Source: Anaerotignum propionicum
GTDB lineage: Bacteria; Bacillota; Clostridia; Lachnospirales; Anaerotignaceae
Length of the DNA stretch: 64,000 bases
Assembly: GCF_024461735.1 (NCBI RefSeq)
Contig: NZ_JANGAD010000005.1
Location: 62,001 to 126,000 of the forward strand
Direction: 5' to 3'
In this document: positions 36,189 to 46,470 of the stretch, in pieces
Layout of the letters: each line of letters starts with the position of its first letter
How positions within the stretch are numbered: position 1 is the stretch's first letter
The notes under the pieces: generated by a model
What the model was told of the DNA's origin: nothing
Databases searched by the model: none
Seen by the model: the letters and a program-made list of their open reading frames with translations, nothing else
Program-made: the position numbers and the translations under genes

Positions 36189-37091
36189 TTATGAGTTGAT
36201 ATAATTCTTCAAATGTTCATCAAACAATTCTTTGTTTAATAATATTGGTGTTATGGGTTCGCCATAAAAATTTTCTGTTTCTCCAATAACTTTGCATCCA
36301 AATTTTATTAACATATTTTTAGTTACTTCTCTTGCTTCTATATATAACTCATCTGTATAGTGTCTAAATATCTCTTTTAATGAATGAATAGCCATTTTTT
36401 GACCAATACCTAAACCTCTCAGTCTTTTATCAATGGCAAATCTTCCCCATTTCCATTTATCTTTTTCCTTCCATGTTGCAACAACCCCAATAACATCTTC
36501 GCCTACCCTTGCACACCACCAGATTGGTTTTAAATTAGCGTTAATTTCAATTGATTCTGCTGGGATACCCTGCTCATTAGTAAATACTTCAGTTGCTAAT
36601 TTTATTGAATTATTCATATAATTTTCTGAAATTTTTTCAATTAAAATTCTAGAATCATTCTTTCTAAGATTGTTTTTTAATGCAAGAATACGAAATACTC
36701 TCAATGCCCTAACAATATTGTCTATGTTCTCGCTATCTCCAAAATCTAAAATCTCATTCATAAATGTATTTGCTTTATAATCTCCATCATTAATAGTTGT
36801 CAAACCTAATGGTAAAAGGTAAATATCTTTCATTCTCTTATCATCTTCGGATTTTTTCAATTCTAAGTATTTTTTTTCTTCCAGATTACTAACTATTCTA
36901 CTAAGTGAAGCCTTATCAATACCCAGGTTTATCAACAATTCATTAAAAGGAGTCTTTCCGTTTTGCTTTAGATAATTTAATATATGTGCTTGTGCAAGTG
37001 TCAAGCCTGAATTAAAGCAATTGTGATTTAATAAACCTAATTCCCTCACAATTAATCGTATCTCTTTTCTAATTATTTCCTCTTTATTCAT
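36189..37091 (-). CDS. MarR-family regulator fused to a GNAT acetyltransferase
   Basis: A 300-residue protein. Residues 1-140 are a MarR winged helix (TLAQAHILNYLKQNGKTPFN, IDKASLSRIVSNLEEKKYLE). Residues 150-300 are a GNAT domain with the acetyl-CoA loop RLRGLGIGQKMAIHSL and an EGIP-like segment NEQGIPAESIE. Such fusions exist as single proteins in Clostridia. GGAGGCG precedes ATG 37091. A palindrome just upstream suggests self-regulation. Substrate unknown. Confidence 0.85.
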   Translation of the reverse strand: MNKEEIIRKEIRLIVRELGLLNHNCFNSGLTLAQAHILNYLKQNGKTPFNELLINLGIDKASLSRIVSNLEEKKYLELKKSEDDKRMKDIYLLPLGLTTINDGDYKANTFMNEILDFGDSENIDNIVRALRVFRILALKNNLRKNDSRILIEKISENYMNNSIKLATEVFTNEQGIPAESIEINANLKPIWWCARVGEDVIGVVATWKEKDKWKWGRFAIDKRLRGLGIGQKMAIHSLKEIFRHYTDELYIEAREVTKNMLIKFGCKVIGETENFYGEPITPILLNKELFDEHLKNYINS

Positions 37092-37109
37092 ACCGCGCCT
37101 CCGATATAA

Positions 37110-37122
37110 TTGATATTATCAA
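37110..37122. promoter_or_regulatory. MarR-type operator candidate
   Basis: TTGATATTATCAA is a perfect palindrome around a central base, 19 bp upstream of the MarR-GNAT start, of the size and AT-richness of MarR operators. Confidence 0.55.
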
Positions 37123-37956
37123 CTATATTATCTCGATCTTATTTTTTTGTCAAGGCGACTTTCAAAAATGGATGTGCACCGAGAAATTAGAATTGAAAAA
37201 AATCGCGGGCAGTGGCTATCAAGGCTGTGATAAAGCGAACAAAAAACTATTTGAAAATACTTTTCATCCAACCATCCGTGTAAGAGCAAAAAATAGGGTT
37301 AAAAATTGCACTTTTCAGCCCATTTTTTAATCATTTTCCCTCAAAATCGCTACATATTGTAGTGCATCCTAAGCCAAGTGAACGAGTTACCTAATAAAAT
37401 GACAAAAAATATGTTGAAAATAAATAGTTCGAGGTACACAGTTTATACTGCAGAAGAGAAAAGGGGCTTGGGGTTGCTAATTTATGACGTTCCCAATGCA
37501 ATAGAGGAATTGAATCAGCCGTGAAAACACCTTAAGCCTGAAAAGGTTGAGGCAATCTAAGATGTATTAGAACATTTTAGAATCATATAAAGAACCAATT
37601 TATTTAAAACAAAATATGTCTTTTGTATAGCTGTTCAATTATTGATTAAAGGGCTATTCTTATGCGTTGATGAAGTTAATTAAGTGACTTAATGTGCTAA
37701 CCAAATATATTTTTGTAAACATTCTTGTTAGTTTGTAATCTTTTCTAATTGGAAGTATACTGTAAAGATAAAGAAGGATAGAAGAGTTGCGGATATGGAG
37801 TATATAACTGAGCCAAGGCTGTTGTCCTATTGAGAATCAGCTGTAGATGATTAACTACTTACTGTGGGGAAGGATGTATTTCTGGAGCACAAAAAATAGG
37901 CGTGACCTGGATTATTCTAGAAGATGCCATGAAGCCAACTGATCGAGGAAGAAAGC
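37123..37956. other. Gene-poor interval
   Basis: About 830 bp without a gene I can support. Short broken frames are visible (for example LLIYDVPNAIEELNQP near 37475-37520, interrupted by stops), so decayed coding sequence is likely, but I cannot name it. No RNA gene or strong terminator was recognised. Promoter elements for the following regulator should lie near its right end. Confidence 0.4.
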
Positions 37957-40476
37957 ATGGCAAAATTTTGGGAGGTTATGAGGATGGCAAAAATAAAAAC
38001 TTTTGATACAGCGACAGTCTACCTGACTGCTGCATTTAAGATGCAAATGGAAAAGGTAACACAGTACCCCTGCACTCTAGTAGAGGCTCCAATGGGCTAT
38101 GGAAAAACTACCGGAGTGAGGGCGTTTTTCAAAAATACCAAAGTTCGAGTTTTAGAGCAAAGGCTTCGTGACGATTCACTATCAGGCTTTTGGAAGTACT
38201 TCTGCCACTTATTCAGGGAGTTGGATGGGGACTGCTATGAATCCCTCCAACATATCGGATTTCCCGTAAACGGCACTGCCAAAGAAATGGTTTTGGGTTT
38301 CATCCAGAAGGCACTACCATCGGAACCCATCGTTCTTGTATTAGGTGATTACCATCTGGCTGACAACCCGGAAGTCAATGACTTTATGGAATATCTGCTT
38401 TGGAATGAACTGCCAGGATTACATATTGTGTTGACCGCCCGTTATACACGGCTTAACAATTTAGACGAACTTGTTCTAAAGGGATATTTGCAGCATATCC
38501 AGAAGGAATCTTTGGAATTTACACCGGAAGAAATCAAATCGTATTACAGGCTGTGCGGAGTAACATTGCAGGAAAAAGAGGTCAAAAATCTTCACACTTA
38601 TACAGAAGGGTGGATTAGCGCCTTGTACCTCTTAATGTTAAGCTACAGGGATGAGGGAATCCTAACAGGGTCACCAAACATTTCTCGATTGATTGAAAAG
38701 ACCGTTTATACTCCGTTCAGTCAGGAAATTAGGGATTTTCTTGTACATATCTGTTTTCTCGATAGCTTTACAATAGAGCAGGCATCTCATATGTGGCAGA
38801 AGGGAAACACCAAAGAACTGTTGGATGCAATCGTAGGCAGGAATGCGTTCATCAGCTACGACGAAAAAACCGAAATCTATCAGGTGCATAGAATCTTTTC
38901 TGAGTTCCTTCAGGAATTAACGAAGCGGATGGAGCCAAAAGAAAAAGACGAATTAAACCGTCGAATGGCAGCGTGGTTTGCAAAAACCGGTGAGTATATT
39001 TCTGCGTTGCGATGTTACTACCTTGCGGGAGACTGGGATGCTCTCTTTACTGTGCTTGAAGTAGATCAGGGGCACAGTATACTCAATGAGCACCGCGAGG
39101 AATTGATTTCTTTCTATGAGGAATGCCCAGTCCCTATTAGAGAACAACATCCTGTGGCATTGCTGGTCATTGCAATCTGCCTTTTTTCCTATAATGAAAT
39201 GGTGCGTTTTGCAGCAGTATGTGAAGAAATAGGGGCACTTTTGCGAAGCGCGAGTAGAGAAAATCAGTCGCTTTGTGAAATTGAGGGCGAATTAGAGCTT
39301 CTCCTCAGCTTCACCAAATATAATGATCTTGAAAAAATGGGAGAGCATATCAAAGCGGCTTGCAATTTGATGGAACGGCCCGCCAAGTTTATGGATACAC
39401 GTGGCGGTTGGACATTTGGTTCCCCCTCTGTGCTTTATATGTTTCACAGGGAAGCTGGGCAACTTCTGCATGAACTAAAACTCATGAGGGAGACTTTGCC
39501 CTACTATGATCTGATTGCAAAAGGTCATGGCGCAGGTGCAGATCACATTATGGATGCGGAAATTTCTTATCTGTGCGGTAAATTTGATGATGCAGAAATT
39601 TTAGTACATAAGGCACTCTATTATGCCAGCCTCTGCAAACAGCAAGACATTTTAATCTGTGCAGTCTTTCTCCAGATTAAGATGGGGCTGTATAAGGGGG
39701 ATTATGCTTATGCGGCGTACAACCTTCAAAAAATTAGAGAGCAAACGGAGAAAGGGATATGGTATCATCTACTTGATACGATTGACCTTTGCCAAGCCTT
39801 TCTACTGGCTTCCCTAGGACAGAAGCAGGACATCCCAGAATGGATCATAAACGGAAATTATCATTTCAGTAAGCTCCACTTCCCGGCATTGCCTTTTTTT
39901 AATATCATATATGGACATGTGCTTCTGGTTCGGGAGGAATACCACAAGTTGCTTGGAAGCATGGATTATTTTATGGAGAACGCTGCGTTGTTCCCCAATC
40001 TTCTGGCACAGATATACACCCACATCTATGCAGCAGCTGCTAATGAAAAGCTGCATAGGAGGGTTGAGGCACTTGCGGAACTTACCAAGGCTCTGAAACT
40101 AGCCCATCCCGATTTGCTTTTGATGCCCTTTGTGGAACATTGTGGAGGGATAGAAACTTTATTGGCAGAACTGTATCGTAGAGGGATGCAAAAAGAATTC
40201 ATTTCATCTATCTTAGGTCTGTATGAGCCTTACAAACAGGCAATCAAAAGTATTACGGCTGAATATTTCACAAGAGAGAGGCCTGTTCTTACTGAACGGG
40301 AGGCAGAAATTGCACAGCTGGTTGCACAAGGGCTTTCCAACAAAGAAATCGGGCAGCAACTGTATATTACTGAAAACACGGTGAAAACCATTTTGAAGCA
40401 TATTTTTCAAAAACTAGGGATTGGTTCCCGTGCTTTACTGAAACAATATGTTGATTCGGAGCGAAAAGAACAATAA
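37957..40476 (+). CDS. MalT-like LuxR-family ATP-dependent regulator
   Basis: An 839-residue STAND/LuxR protein. A P-loop APMGYGKTT lies near residue 44; a NACHT-like ATPase and a long helical-repeat (TPR-like) sensor region follow; the C-terminus is a LuxR helix-turn-helix (LTEREAEIAQLVAQGLSNKE, NTVKTILKHIFQKLG). Two starts are plausible: ATG 37957 behind GAGGAAG, and ATG 37984 behind GGGAGG; the latter would remove nine residues. It is followed by a terminator, a DUF2442 gene and a huge SLH protein, which it may activate in response to a ligand. Confidence 0.85.
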   Translation: MAKFWEVMRMAKIKTFDTATVYLTAAFKMQMEKVTQYPCTLVEAPMGYGKTTGVRAFFKNTKVRVLEQRLRDDSLSGFWKYFCHLFRELDGDCYESLQHIGFPVNGTAKEMVLGFIQKALPSEPIVLVLGDYHLADNPEVNDFMEYLLWNELPGLHIVLTARYTRLNNLDELVLKGYLQHIQKESLEFTPEEIKSYYRLCGVTLQEKEVKNLHTYTEGWISALYLLMLSYRDEGILTGSPNISRLIEKTVYTPFSQEIRDFLVHICFLDSFTIEQASHMWQKGNTKELLDAIVGRNAFISYDEKTEIYQVHRIFSEFLQELTKRMEPKEKDELNRRMAAWFAKTGEYISALRCYYLAGDWDALFTVLEVDQGHSILNEHREELISFYEECPVPIREQHPVALLVIAICLFSYNEMVRFAAVCEEIGALLRSASRENQSLCEIEGELELLLSFTKYNDLEKMGEHIKAACNLMERPAKFMDTRGGWTFGSPSVLYMFHREAGQLLHELKLMRETLPYYDLIAKGHGAGADHIMDAEISYLCGKFDDAEILVHKALYYASLCKQQDILICAVFLQIKMGLYKGDYAYAAYNLQKIREQTEKGIWYHLLDTIDLCQAFLLASLGQKQDIPEWIINGNYHFSKLHFPALPFFNIIYGHVLLVREEYHKLLGSMDYFMENAALFPNLLAQIYTHIYAAAANEKLHRRVEALAELTKALKLAHPDLLLMPFVEHCGGIETLLAELYRRGMQKEFISSILGLYEPYKQAIKSITAEYFTRERPVLTEREAEIAQLVAQGLSNKEIGQQLYITENTVKTILKHIFQKLGIGSRALLKQYVDSERKEQ

Positions 40477-40527
40477 TGTCTCCGTATATCATTTACCAAT
40501 ATCACCCTTTGGGTGATATAAAGCATA

Positions 40528-40562
40528 AAAAAACCACTGTACAATAAGTATGGTGGTTTTTT
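40528..40562 (+). terminator. Terminator after the LuxR-type gene
   Basis: AAAAAACCAC (40528-40537) pairs with GTGGTTTTTT (40553-40562). A second small hairpin, ATCACCC/GGGTGAT, lies just before it at 40501-40517. The stem runs into the upstream part of the next ORF, which helps place that gene's true start further down. Confidence 0.75.
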
Positions 40563-40582
40563 ATGTTGTGGGGGTGATTCAG

Positions 40583-40813
40583 TTGAGCCAAATAGTCAAT
40601 GTTGTACCGAAAGAGGATTACTGTCTTGAGATTATTTTAGATAACGGCAGCAGTATTCATTTAAGTCTAAAGAGCAGGTTAGAAACAATCCGGTTTGGAA
40701 TGCTGAGAGATGTGGAGTTGTTTAAGAAAGCAACCACCAACGGCATCTGCATCAACTGGGAAAGAAAAGTAGAAATATCCCTGAGAGAAGCGTTCCAACT
40801 GGCACAAAAATAA
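40583..40813 (+). CDS. DUF2442-like small protein
   Basis: A 76-residue protein if it starts at TTG 40583, which is preceded by GGGGGTG; the longer frame from 40550 begins inside the terminator stem and is rejected. The sequence SQIVNVVPKEDYCLEIILDN, then LFKKATTNGICINWERKVEI, ending in LREAFQLA, fits DUF2442, a small domain often found near toxin-antitoxin or regulatory genes, function unclear. It lies 15 bp upstream of the SLH protein gene and probably shares its transcript. Confidence 0.65.
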   Translation: MSQIVNVVPKEDYCLEIILDNGSSIHLSLKSRLETIRFGMLRDVELFKKATTNGICINWERKVEISLREAFQLAQK

Positions 40814-40828
40814 GGAGGGATTCTAAGA

Positions 40829-43800
40829 ATGAAACAAACATGGAAGAAAATAAGTAGCCTATTTTTAGTGGTGTGTATGATTTTGACCATGCTGCCGATG
40901 ACGTCTTATGGGGCGGGAATAGATAGACCGCAGGTGTATTTTGGAAAAAACATCAACGGTAACCCTATCAAGTGGTACATTGTAGCAACCGCAACCGATG
41001 CCAGCAGCGTCACTCTGTGGACAGCGGACAGTATGGGAAGTAAGGCGTATGACAGCAGCGAACATGCCAATTGGAGCGGCTCAGAGATCTGCACATGGTT
41101 GAACAGCACATTTTTGGATGATGCTTTCACGGCAGCAGAACAGAAGTTGATAGCCGCTTATGGGAGTACAGAAGATCCGAATAGTATTGACATTAGCCAA
41201 AAAATGGTACTGCCATCGGTAGAAGAAATGGGTACTGGTAGCAGCGCAGGTACATGGAATATAAATGAAAGTGCTCGCTCTTTATCTGATAGCTGGTGGT
41301 TGCGGACACCAGGTGCGAGTGATACTGCCGCGGCATATGTCAAATTTGACGGTGAAGTTATTGTAGACGGCGATGTCGTAAGTAAAACACTTGCCGTCTG
41401 CCCAGCTTTTAAGGTGGATGTGTCATCTGCTTTATTTGCAACTGCCGCCGCAAACGGCAAATCCACAAGCATAGGTTCCCTCGCCAGGGTGACAGCTCCC
41501 AGCGGTGCGATGAAATGTACGATTATCGATTCAGCCATGGCAACGCCGTCGCTCACATTGGCAGCAGAAACCAACGGCACGAATGCAATCCAATTCGCTT
41601 ATTCCGGTGCACAGACGGGAACAAATCAGTATCTCTCCTGCGTACTGCAGCAAAGCAACACACTGGAATATTATGGTAAGTTGGCGGACTGTGACAGCAA
41701 TCCCAGTGGAAATTGTACATTTTCTATCTCGGGTGTAAAACATGGAACTTATGATCTACAAATCTTCTGTGAACAGGTTAACGACGATTACTTTTCGGAT
41801 TATGCAAGTGCGCCAGTGGGCACAATGACGCTGACGGTGGATGCAAACGGAAAGGGTACCGTAAGCGGCACTGGATTTTCTTCAGATGATTCCACTTCTC
41901 CCGTGCTTTCGGCGGGCAGCGTGAACCGCACCAGCGACACGGAGGGTACAATCGACTTCTTCAGCGATGAAGCGGGCGAAGCTTACTATGCTGTAGCGGA
42001 AAAAGACGTAGCTGCACCGGAAAAAGCGGATATCGTAAGCAACGGAAATCCCCTCGGCTCGGTGAATGGTATGGCCACGGGCAAGGCGATAGACTTGAGC
42101 GCAGGGGCAAAGGACATCTATGTGGTGGTTAAGGATGCGGCAGGTAATATTAGCAGCCCGCTGAAAATTGAAGCGGCGGCTTATGCGACTACGGATAGTA
42201 TCGCCCCCATGCTTTCGGCGAGTAGTGTAAATCGCACCAGCGACACGGAGGGTACAATCGGCTTCACAACGGATGAAGCAGGGGAAGCTTACTATGTTGT
42301 GGTAGATAAAGATGCAGCCGCGCCGGATAAAGCTGATATCATAAGCGGCGGAACATCCCTCGGCTCGGTGAGTGGTACGGTCACAAGCAAGGCAGTTATC
42401 CTTACTGCAGGTGCAAAGGACATCTATGTGGTGGTCAAGGATGTTGCAAAAAATCTTAGTGATCCACTGAAAATTGAAGCGGCGGCTTATGTTCCAATAG
42501 ACACTGCGCCTATCCTTTCAGCGGGAAGTGTGAGCCGCACCGGTGATACGGCGGCAACCATCGGCTTTACCACCAATGAAGTAGGGGAAGCTTACTATGC
42601 TGTGGCAGAAAAAGATGTAGCCGCGCCGGATAAAGCTGATATCGTAAGCAGCGGAACATCCCTCGGCTTGGTGAGCGGTACAGTCACAGGCAAGGCAGTT
42701 GACTTGAGCGCAGGTGCAAAGGACATTTATGTGGTGGTTAAGGATGTGGTAGGCAATATTAGCAGTCCGCTGAAAATTGAAACGGCGGCTTATGTTCTCC
42801 CCAATACAGATGTCGACACCGTGGGCAAGAGTAATGACGGCGTAAACTTTACTTCGTTACTGTCTGGCGGCGGCAAGGTTTACTATGGAAGCTATCGACA
42901 CATTCTTGAACCTTTTCATAGGTCGGGAACGTCGTATTATAGTACATGGGAAGCACAAGCTACCCCAGTTTTGTGGCGCATCATGGGGGAAGAACCGGGA
43001 AGCCCAGACCATGGTATTACATTAATGAGCCATTATATTGTGAATTGTGGCAAATTTGGTAAGTCGGGTGAATCAAGTGGTTGGGAAGGAAGCTACGCGC
43101 AAGCTTTTCTAAATACCACCTTTTCATATAGTGCCGATGCTGTCTTTCTTTTGAGAAGCTTTACCACACCCGAGACGGAGCATATCCTAACGACAACAGG
43201 ACTATCCGCAAAAGTAGTTCCCGGCGGGGAGATTAAACAGTTTAGCGGTTGCAAATTATGGTTGCCTGAATCAAACAACCATAATCAAAGTTTTGGCGGA
43301 ACGAGTGACGTCACTTGGTATGCAAATGTTGAAACAAGCCCCACCGTACAGTTAGGAACCTCCGTGAGTGATAACATTGCGACCTTAAAGTGTGGCACGG
43401 TGTCCAGCTATTGGCTTAGGTCACCCATCGAAGATGGGGCCTACGTTGAAAACCAAGTAACTGGCTATGGATATACAGACAGCGCGTGCAATGTTGAAGG
43501 CTATAATGGTATTCGCCCTTTATGCAAGCTGGATCCCCAAGCAGTTCTTTTTGCTTCTGAAATTCTCTCAGATGTGACAAATAAACCTTGGGCAACAGCC
43601 ACTGTGGCAAATAATTACGCCACAGGTGATGATACAGCAAAGAATTATAAGCTAACAATATTAAATAGTGCTCTACAGATTGGCACACTAAGCCTTAATG
43701 GAGGGGATTTGCAAAATGGCTCAACAAATGCGATTGAGCTTGGCACAAACCTTGATATTACAGCGACAGGTGCAAGTGCAGACACGAAACTAACCTATAA

Positions 43801-45949
43801 AATTGTTACAGCAGAGGGTGGCGAAAGGCAAGTGGTGGGCTATGGCTATGGCGACAACACGAGCCTGACCTTGGAAACAAAGGATTTAAGCGGAGCCGAT
43901 TTATCTAGGGGAGACTATGACGTTTATGTGTGGGCGCAAAAGGACAATGCAATCAATTCCAATGAAGGCTCAACGCCGTTGTACTTCAAAGTATGTCTTG
44001 ACACGCCTCATGATGTTAACGTTACAAACGGCACAGGCAGCGGCAGTTATGTAAGGGGTGGAACCATTACCATCACTCCTGCTCCTGCACCGGGTGGAAA
44101 ACAGTTCAAAGAGTGGAGTATTACCCCTGATGTTATTTTTGTGGATGGAACAAGCAAAAGTAGCCAGACAGCAAAATTCACCATGCCAGCAGAAATAGTG
44201 ACGGCAACGGCAAATTATGAGACGATTTCTGCCACCTATACCGGCGTAACGGTGAACCCTCCTACTGTAACGGTGCAAAAAGGTAAGACCTATCATTTTG
44301 GTGCCATAGTCAATGGAGCATATAATCCAAGCCAAGCCATAACGTGGACGGTTGAAGGTGGCAACGGTACAACTGCCATAGGCACTGACGGCAAATTGAC
44401 AATTGCGCCTAACGAAACGGCGGCTACACTCACTGTCAGAGCTACATCTGTGGCTGATACATCAAAATCTGGAATAGCCACTGTAACGGTGATACAATCA
44501 CAGCCGAGCTACACCTATACCGTTACCTTCATGAATGGCAGCACGGTATACGCAACGAAAACCGTTGTTTCGCCTGCCACAGCCATTGACACTCTGCCTA
44601 TGAATCCAACCAATGGCAGCTATACCTTTCGTGGATGGTTTACAGGTGCAGGCGGCAGAGGAACAGGCTTTAATGCTTCCACATCTGTCACCTCCAACAT
44701 GACTGTATATGCTTACTGGACAGGTGGCGGCGGTTCTAGCAGTTCTGGCGGCGGGGCTGCTCCGTCTGTCCCCAAGCAGGAAGCAAATGTAACGGGTGGC
44801 GGTAGCGCAATCAAAACTGAAATCAAGACCAATACAAAAGCGGGCAGTGCGTCGGCGGAACTAACCGCTACACAGGTGGCAAAGAACAAGGATATTTCAG
44901 TTGCCATACCAAAAATCACAGGCGTGAGCAAATACAGCCTTGGTATCCCTGAGGCTAGCTTATCTTCCATAGGGGGCAATGGCTCGGTCACTCTGAATAC
45001 GGCTGTGGGCAATATTACGCTTCCTTCTAACATGCTTGCTGGCACAAGCACTGCTTCAGGAAATCAAGCACAGATTCATATTGGTGTGGTTAAGTTTAGC
45101 GATCTGCCGAAGGATGCACAGGATAAGGTGGGCAATCACCCAATCGTTTCGTTGGAACTCTCAATCGATGGCAAAACCGCGGCTTGGAACAACCCAAATG
45201 CGCCTGTGATGGTTTCAATTCCATATACACCAACAGCAGAGGAATTGAAAAATCCTAAACAAATCATTGCTTGGTACATTGACGGCAGTGGCAATTTAAT
45301 CAAGATGAAGGACGCGAAGTATGATCCGGCTACCAAATGTGTCGTGTTCACCACCACGCATTTTAGCTATTACGCTGTGGGATATAATACATCAGCTCTG
45401 TCTGAAAAGTTTAGCGATGTTCTTTCTGATGCATGGTACAATGACGCGGTGACCTTCATCTCGGAAAAGGGTATCACCACTGGTACAGGTGATGGCAAAT
45501 TCAGCCCGGATGCGACCCTCACCCGAGGGCAGTTTATCGTAATGCTGATGAAAGCCTACGGGATCCAAGAGGATAAAAATGCTACTGCCAATTTCACTGA
45601 TGCCGGAAACACCTATTACACAGGTTATCTTGCCGCGGCCAAGGCAAAGGGAATTTTAAGTGGCTTAGGCGATAACAAATTTGGTCCAGAGCAAGCCATA
45701 ACCAGACAGGAAATGTTTACTCTGTTGTACAATGCCCAAAAAGTTATTGGTCAGATTCCCCAAGGCGATTCTGGAAAGACAGTTTCTGACTTTTCAGACG
45801 CTTCGCAAATTGCTAACTGGGCTAGAGAATCAATCACAACCTTTATCGGGACTGGAGCGATCAGTGGAAATGATGGGAAAATCCAACCACTCAGCACAAC
45901 TACCAGAGCTGAAATGGCACAAGTGTTGTATAATTTGTTGGCAGAGTAG
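40829..45949 (+). CDS. 1706-residue exported SLH surface protein
   Basis: A signal peptide (MKQTWKKISSLFLVVCMILT to SYGAG) leads into a DUF6273-like domain (WYIVATATD, WWLRTPGA), three ~100-residue tandem repeats (see 41900-42793), a second DUF6273-like domain (about residues 670-920, again with YWLRSP), an Ig-like group-2 domain, an InlB-type B repeat (YTFRGWFTG), a Gly-rich linker, a conserved pre-SLH domain (VMVSIPYTP ... THFSYYAVGY) and three SLH domains at the C-terminus. SLH domains tether the protein to pyruvylated cell-wall polymer. GGAGGG precedes ATG 40829. It is the last gene of the unit after DUF2442. Its role is probably adhesion or surface binding. Confidence 0.88.
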   Translation: MKQTWKKISSLFLVVCMILTMLPMTSYGAGIDRPQVYFGKNINGNPIKWYIVATATDASSVTLWTADSMGSKAYDSSEHANWSGSEICTWLNSTFLDDAFTAAEQKLIAAYGSTEDPNSIDISQKMVLPSVEEMGTGSSAGTWNINESARSLSDSWWLRTPGASDTAAAYVKFDGEVIVDGDVVSKTLAVCPAFKVDVSSALFATAAANGKSTSIGSLARVTAPSGAMKCTIIDSAMATPSLTLAAETNGTNAIQFAYSGAQTGTNQYLSCVLQQSNTLEYYGKLADCDSNPSGNCTFSISGVKHGTYDLQIFCEQVNDDYFSDYASAPVGTMTLTVDANGKGTVSGTGFSSDDSTSPVLSAGSVNRTSDTEGTIDFFSDEAGEAYYAVAEKDVAAPEKADIVSNGNPLGSVNGMATGKAIDLSAGAKDIYVVVKDAAGNISSPLKIEAAAYATTDSIAPMLSASSVNRTSDTEGTIGFTTDEAGEAYYVVVDKDAAAPDKADIISGGTSLGSVSGTVTSKAVILTAGAKDIYVVVKDVAKNLSDPLKIEAAAYVPIDTAPILSAGSVSRTGDTAATIGFTTNEVGEAYYAVAEKDVAAPDKADIVSSGTSLGLVSGTVTGKAVDLSAGAKDIYVVVKDVVGNISSPLKIETAAYVLPNTDVDTVGKSNDGVNFTSLLSGGGKVYYGSYRHILEPFHRSGTSYYSTWEAQATPVLWRIMGEEPGSPDHGITLMSHYIVNCGKFGKSGESSGWEGSYAQAFLNTTFSYSADAVFLLRSFTTPETEHILTTTGLSAKVVPGGEIKQFSGCKLWLPESNNHNQSFGGTSDVTWYANVETSPTVQLGTSVSDNIATLKCGTVSSYWLRSPIEDGAYVENQVTGYGYTDSACNVEGYNGIRPLCKLDPQAVLFASEILSDVTNKPWATATVANNYATGDDTAKNYKLTILNSALQIGTLSLNGGDLQNGSTNAIELGTNLDITATGASADTKLTYKIVTAEGGERQVVGYGYGDNTSLTLETKDLSGADLSRGDYDVYVWAQKDNAINSNEGSTPLYFKVCLDTPHDVNVTNGTGSGSYVRGGTITITPAPAPGGKQFKEWSITPDVIFVDGTSKSSQTAKFTMPAEIVTATANYETISATYTGVTVNPPTVTVQKGKTYHFGAIVNGAYNPSQAITWTVEGGNGTTAIGTDGKLTIAPNETAATLTVRATSVADTSKSGIATVTVIQSQPSYTYTVTFMNGSTVYATKTVVSPATAIDTLPMNPTNGSYTFRGWFTGAGGRGTGFNASTSVTSNMTVYAYWTGGGGSSSSGGGAAPSVPKQEANVTGGGSAIKTEIKTNTKAGSASAELTATQVAKNKDISVAIPKITGVSKYSLGIPEASLSSIGGNGSVTLNTAVGNITLPSNMLAGTSTASGNQAQIHIGVVKFSDLPKDAQDKVGNHPIVSLELSIDGKTAAWNNPNAPVMVSIPYTPTAEELKNPKQIIAWYIDGSGNLIKMKDAKYDPATKCVVFTTTHFSYYAVGYNTSALSEKFSDVLSDAWYNDAVTFISEKGITTGTGDGKFSPDATLTRGQFIVMLMKAYGIQEDKNATANFTDAGNTYYTGYLAAAKAKGILSGLGDNKFGPEQAITRQEMFTLLYNAQKVIGQIPQGDSGKTVSDFSDASQIANWARESITTFIGTGAISGNDGKIQPLSTTTRAEMAQVLYNLLAE
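41900..42793 (+). repeat. Three tandem ~100-residue repeats in the SLH protein
   Basis: Units begin at 41900, 42206 and 42509 (306- and 303-bp steps), each opening with P-[VMI]-L-S-A and containing GEAYY, followed by KADI and AKDIYVVVKD. DNA identity between units is high, so recent duplication and possible copy-number change are likely. Confidence 0.85.
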
Positions 45950-46106
45950 GTTATATTCTGTTATCAATCAGGCTGCGAGTTAAAAAGATCACAGCCTGTC
46001 TAATGTTTCTATATATCCTGTTGACATATTGGCATGAATCAAACACGTTGAGACGATAGCGTTGATTACAAGGGCGGACAAAGTGGGGAGTACAACAGGA
46101 TCAAAA

Positions 46107-46158
46107 AAAGGACTACGTAGAATTCCTGAGTTTAACAGAGAATCGTCAGTAGTCCTTT
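46107..46158 (+). terminator. Hairpin downstream of the SLH gene
   Basis: AAAGGACTAC (46107-46116) pairs with GTAGTCCTTT (46149-46158) across 32 bp. A weaker stem CAGGCTG/CAGCCTG lies just after the SLH stop. Between 45950 and 46402 I see no gene. Confidence 0.5.
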
Positions 46159-46402
46159 ATTTAGGCACCTAAGAACCTAAATTTTATTGATCCTCAGTTA
46201 GGGCGTATCATTGGAAAGCTTGAATGAATTATTGTTTCAATTTTAATCTAATGTAATCAATTCGGAGCAGTTGGCTTGTGCTGACTGCAAAAAGTATTGC
46301 TAGGTATAAACAACTTGAAGACAAGAATTTTGCAGAGAAATAATTGGTAGGTACTTTAACCAGCGTAGCAATTGCGTTTATTACTACTTTCTGTGGAGCC
46401 TC

Positions 46403-46449
46403 TTGACAAATAAACGATCGTTCACTATAATATAGTAAACGACCGTATA
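46403..46449 (+). promoter_or_regulatory. Promoter with overlapping operator of the TetR gene
   Basis: TTGACA (46403-46408) and TATAAT (46426-46431) stand exactly 17 bp apart. An inverted repeat, CGATCGTTCACTATA against TATAGTAAACGACCG, is centred on the -10 box (about 46414-46446), the expected site for self-repression by the TetR protein. Confidence 0.8.
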
Positions 46450-46470
46450 CTACGTAGGAGGTGTAAACGA

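Noticed and set aside
41900..42793. CRISPR-like periodicity
   Set aside because: The 300-bp repeats are in-frame protein repeats without spacers; no short regular repeats occur in the window.
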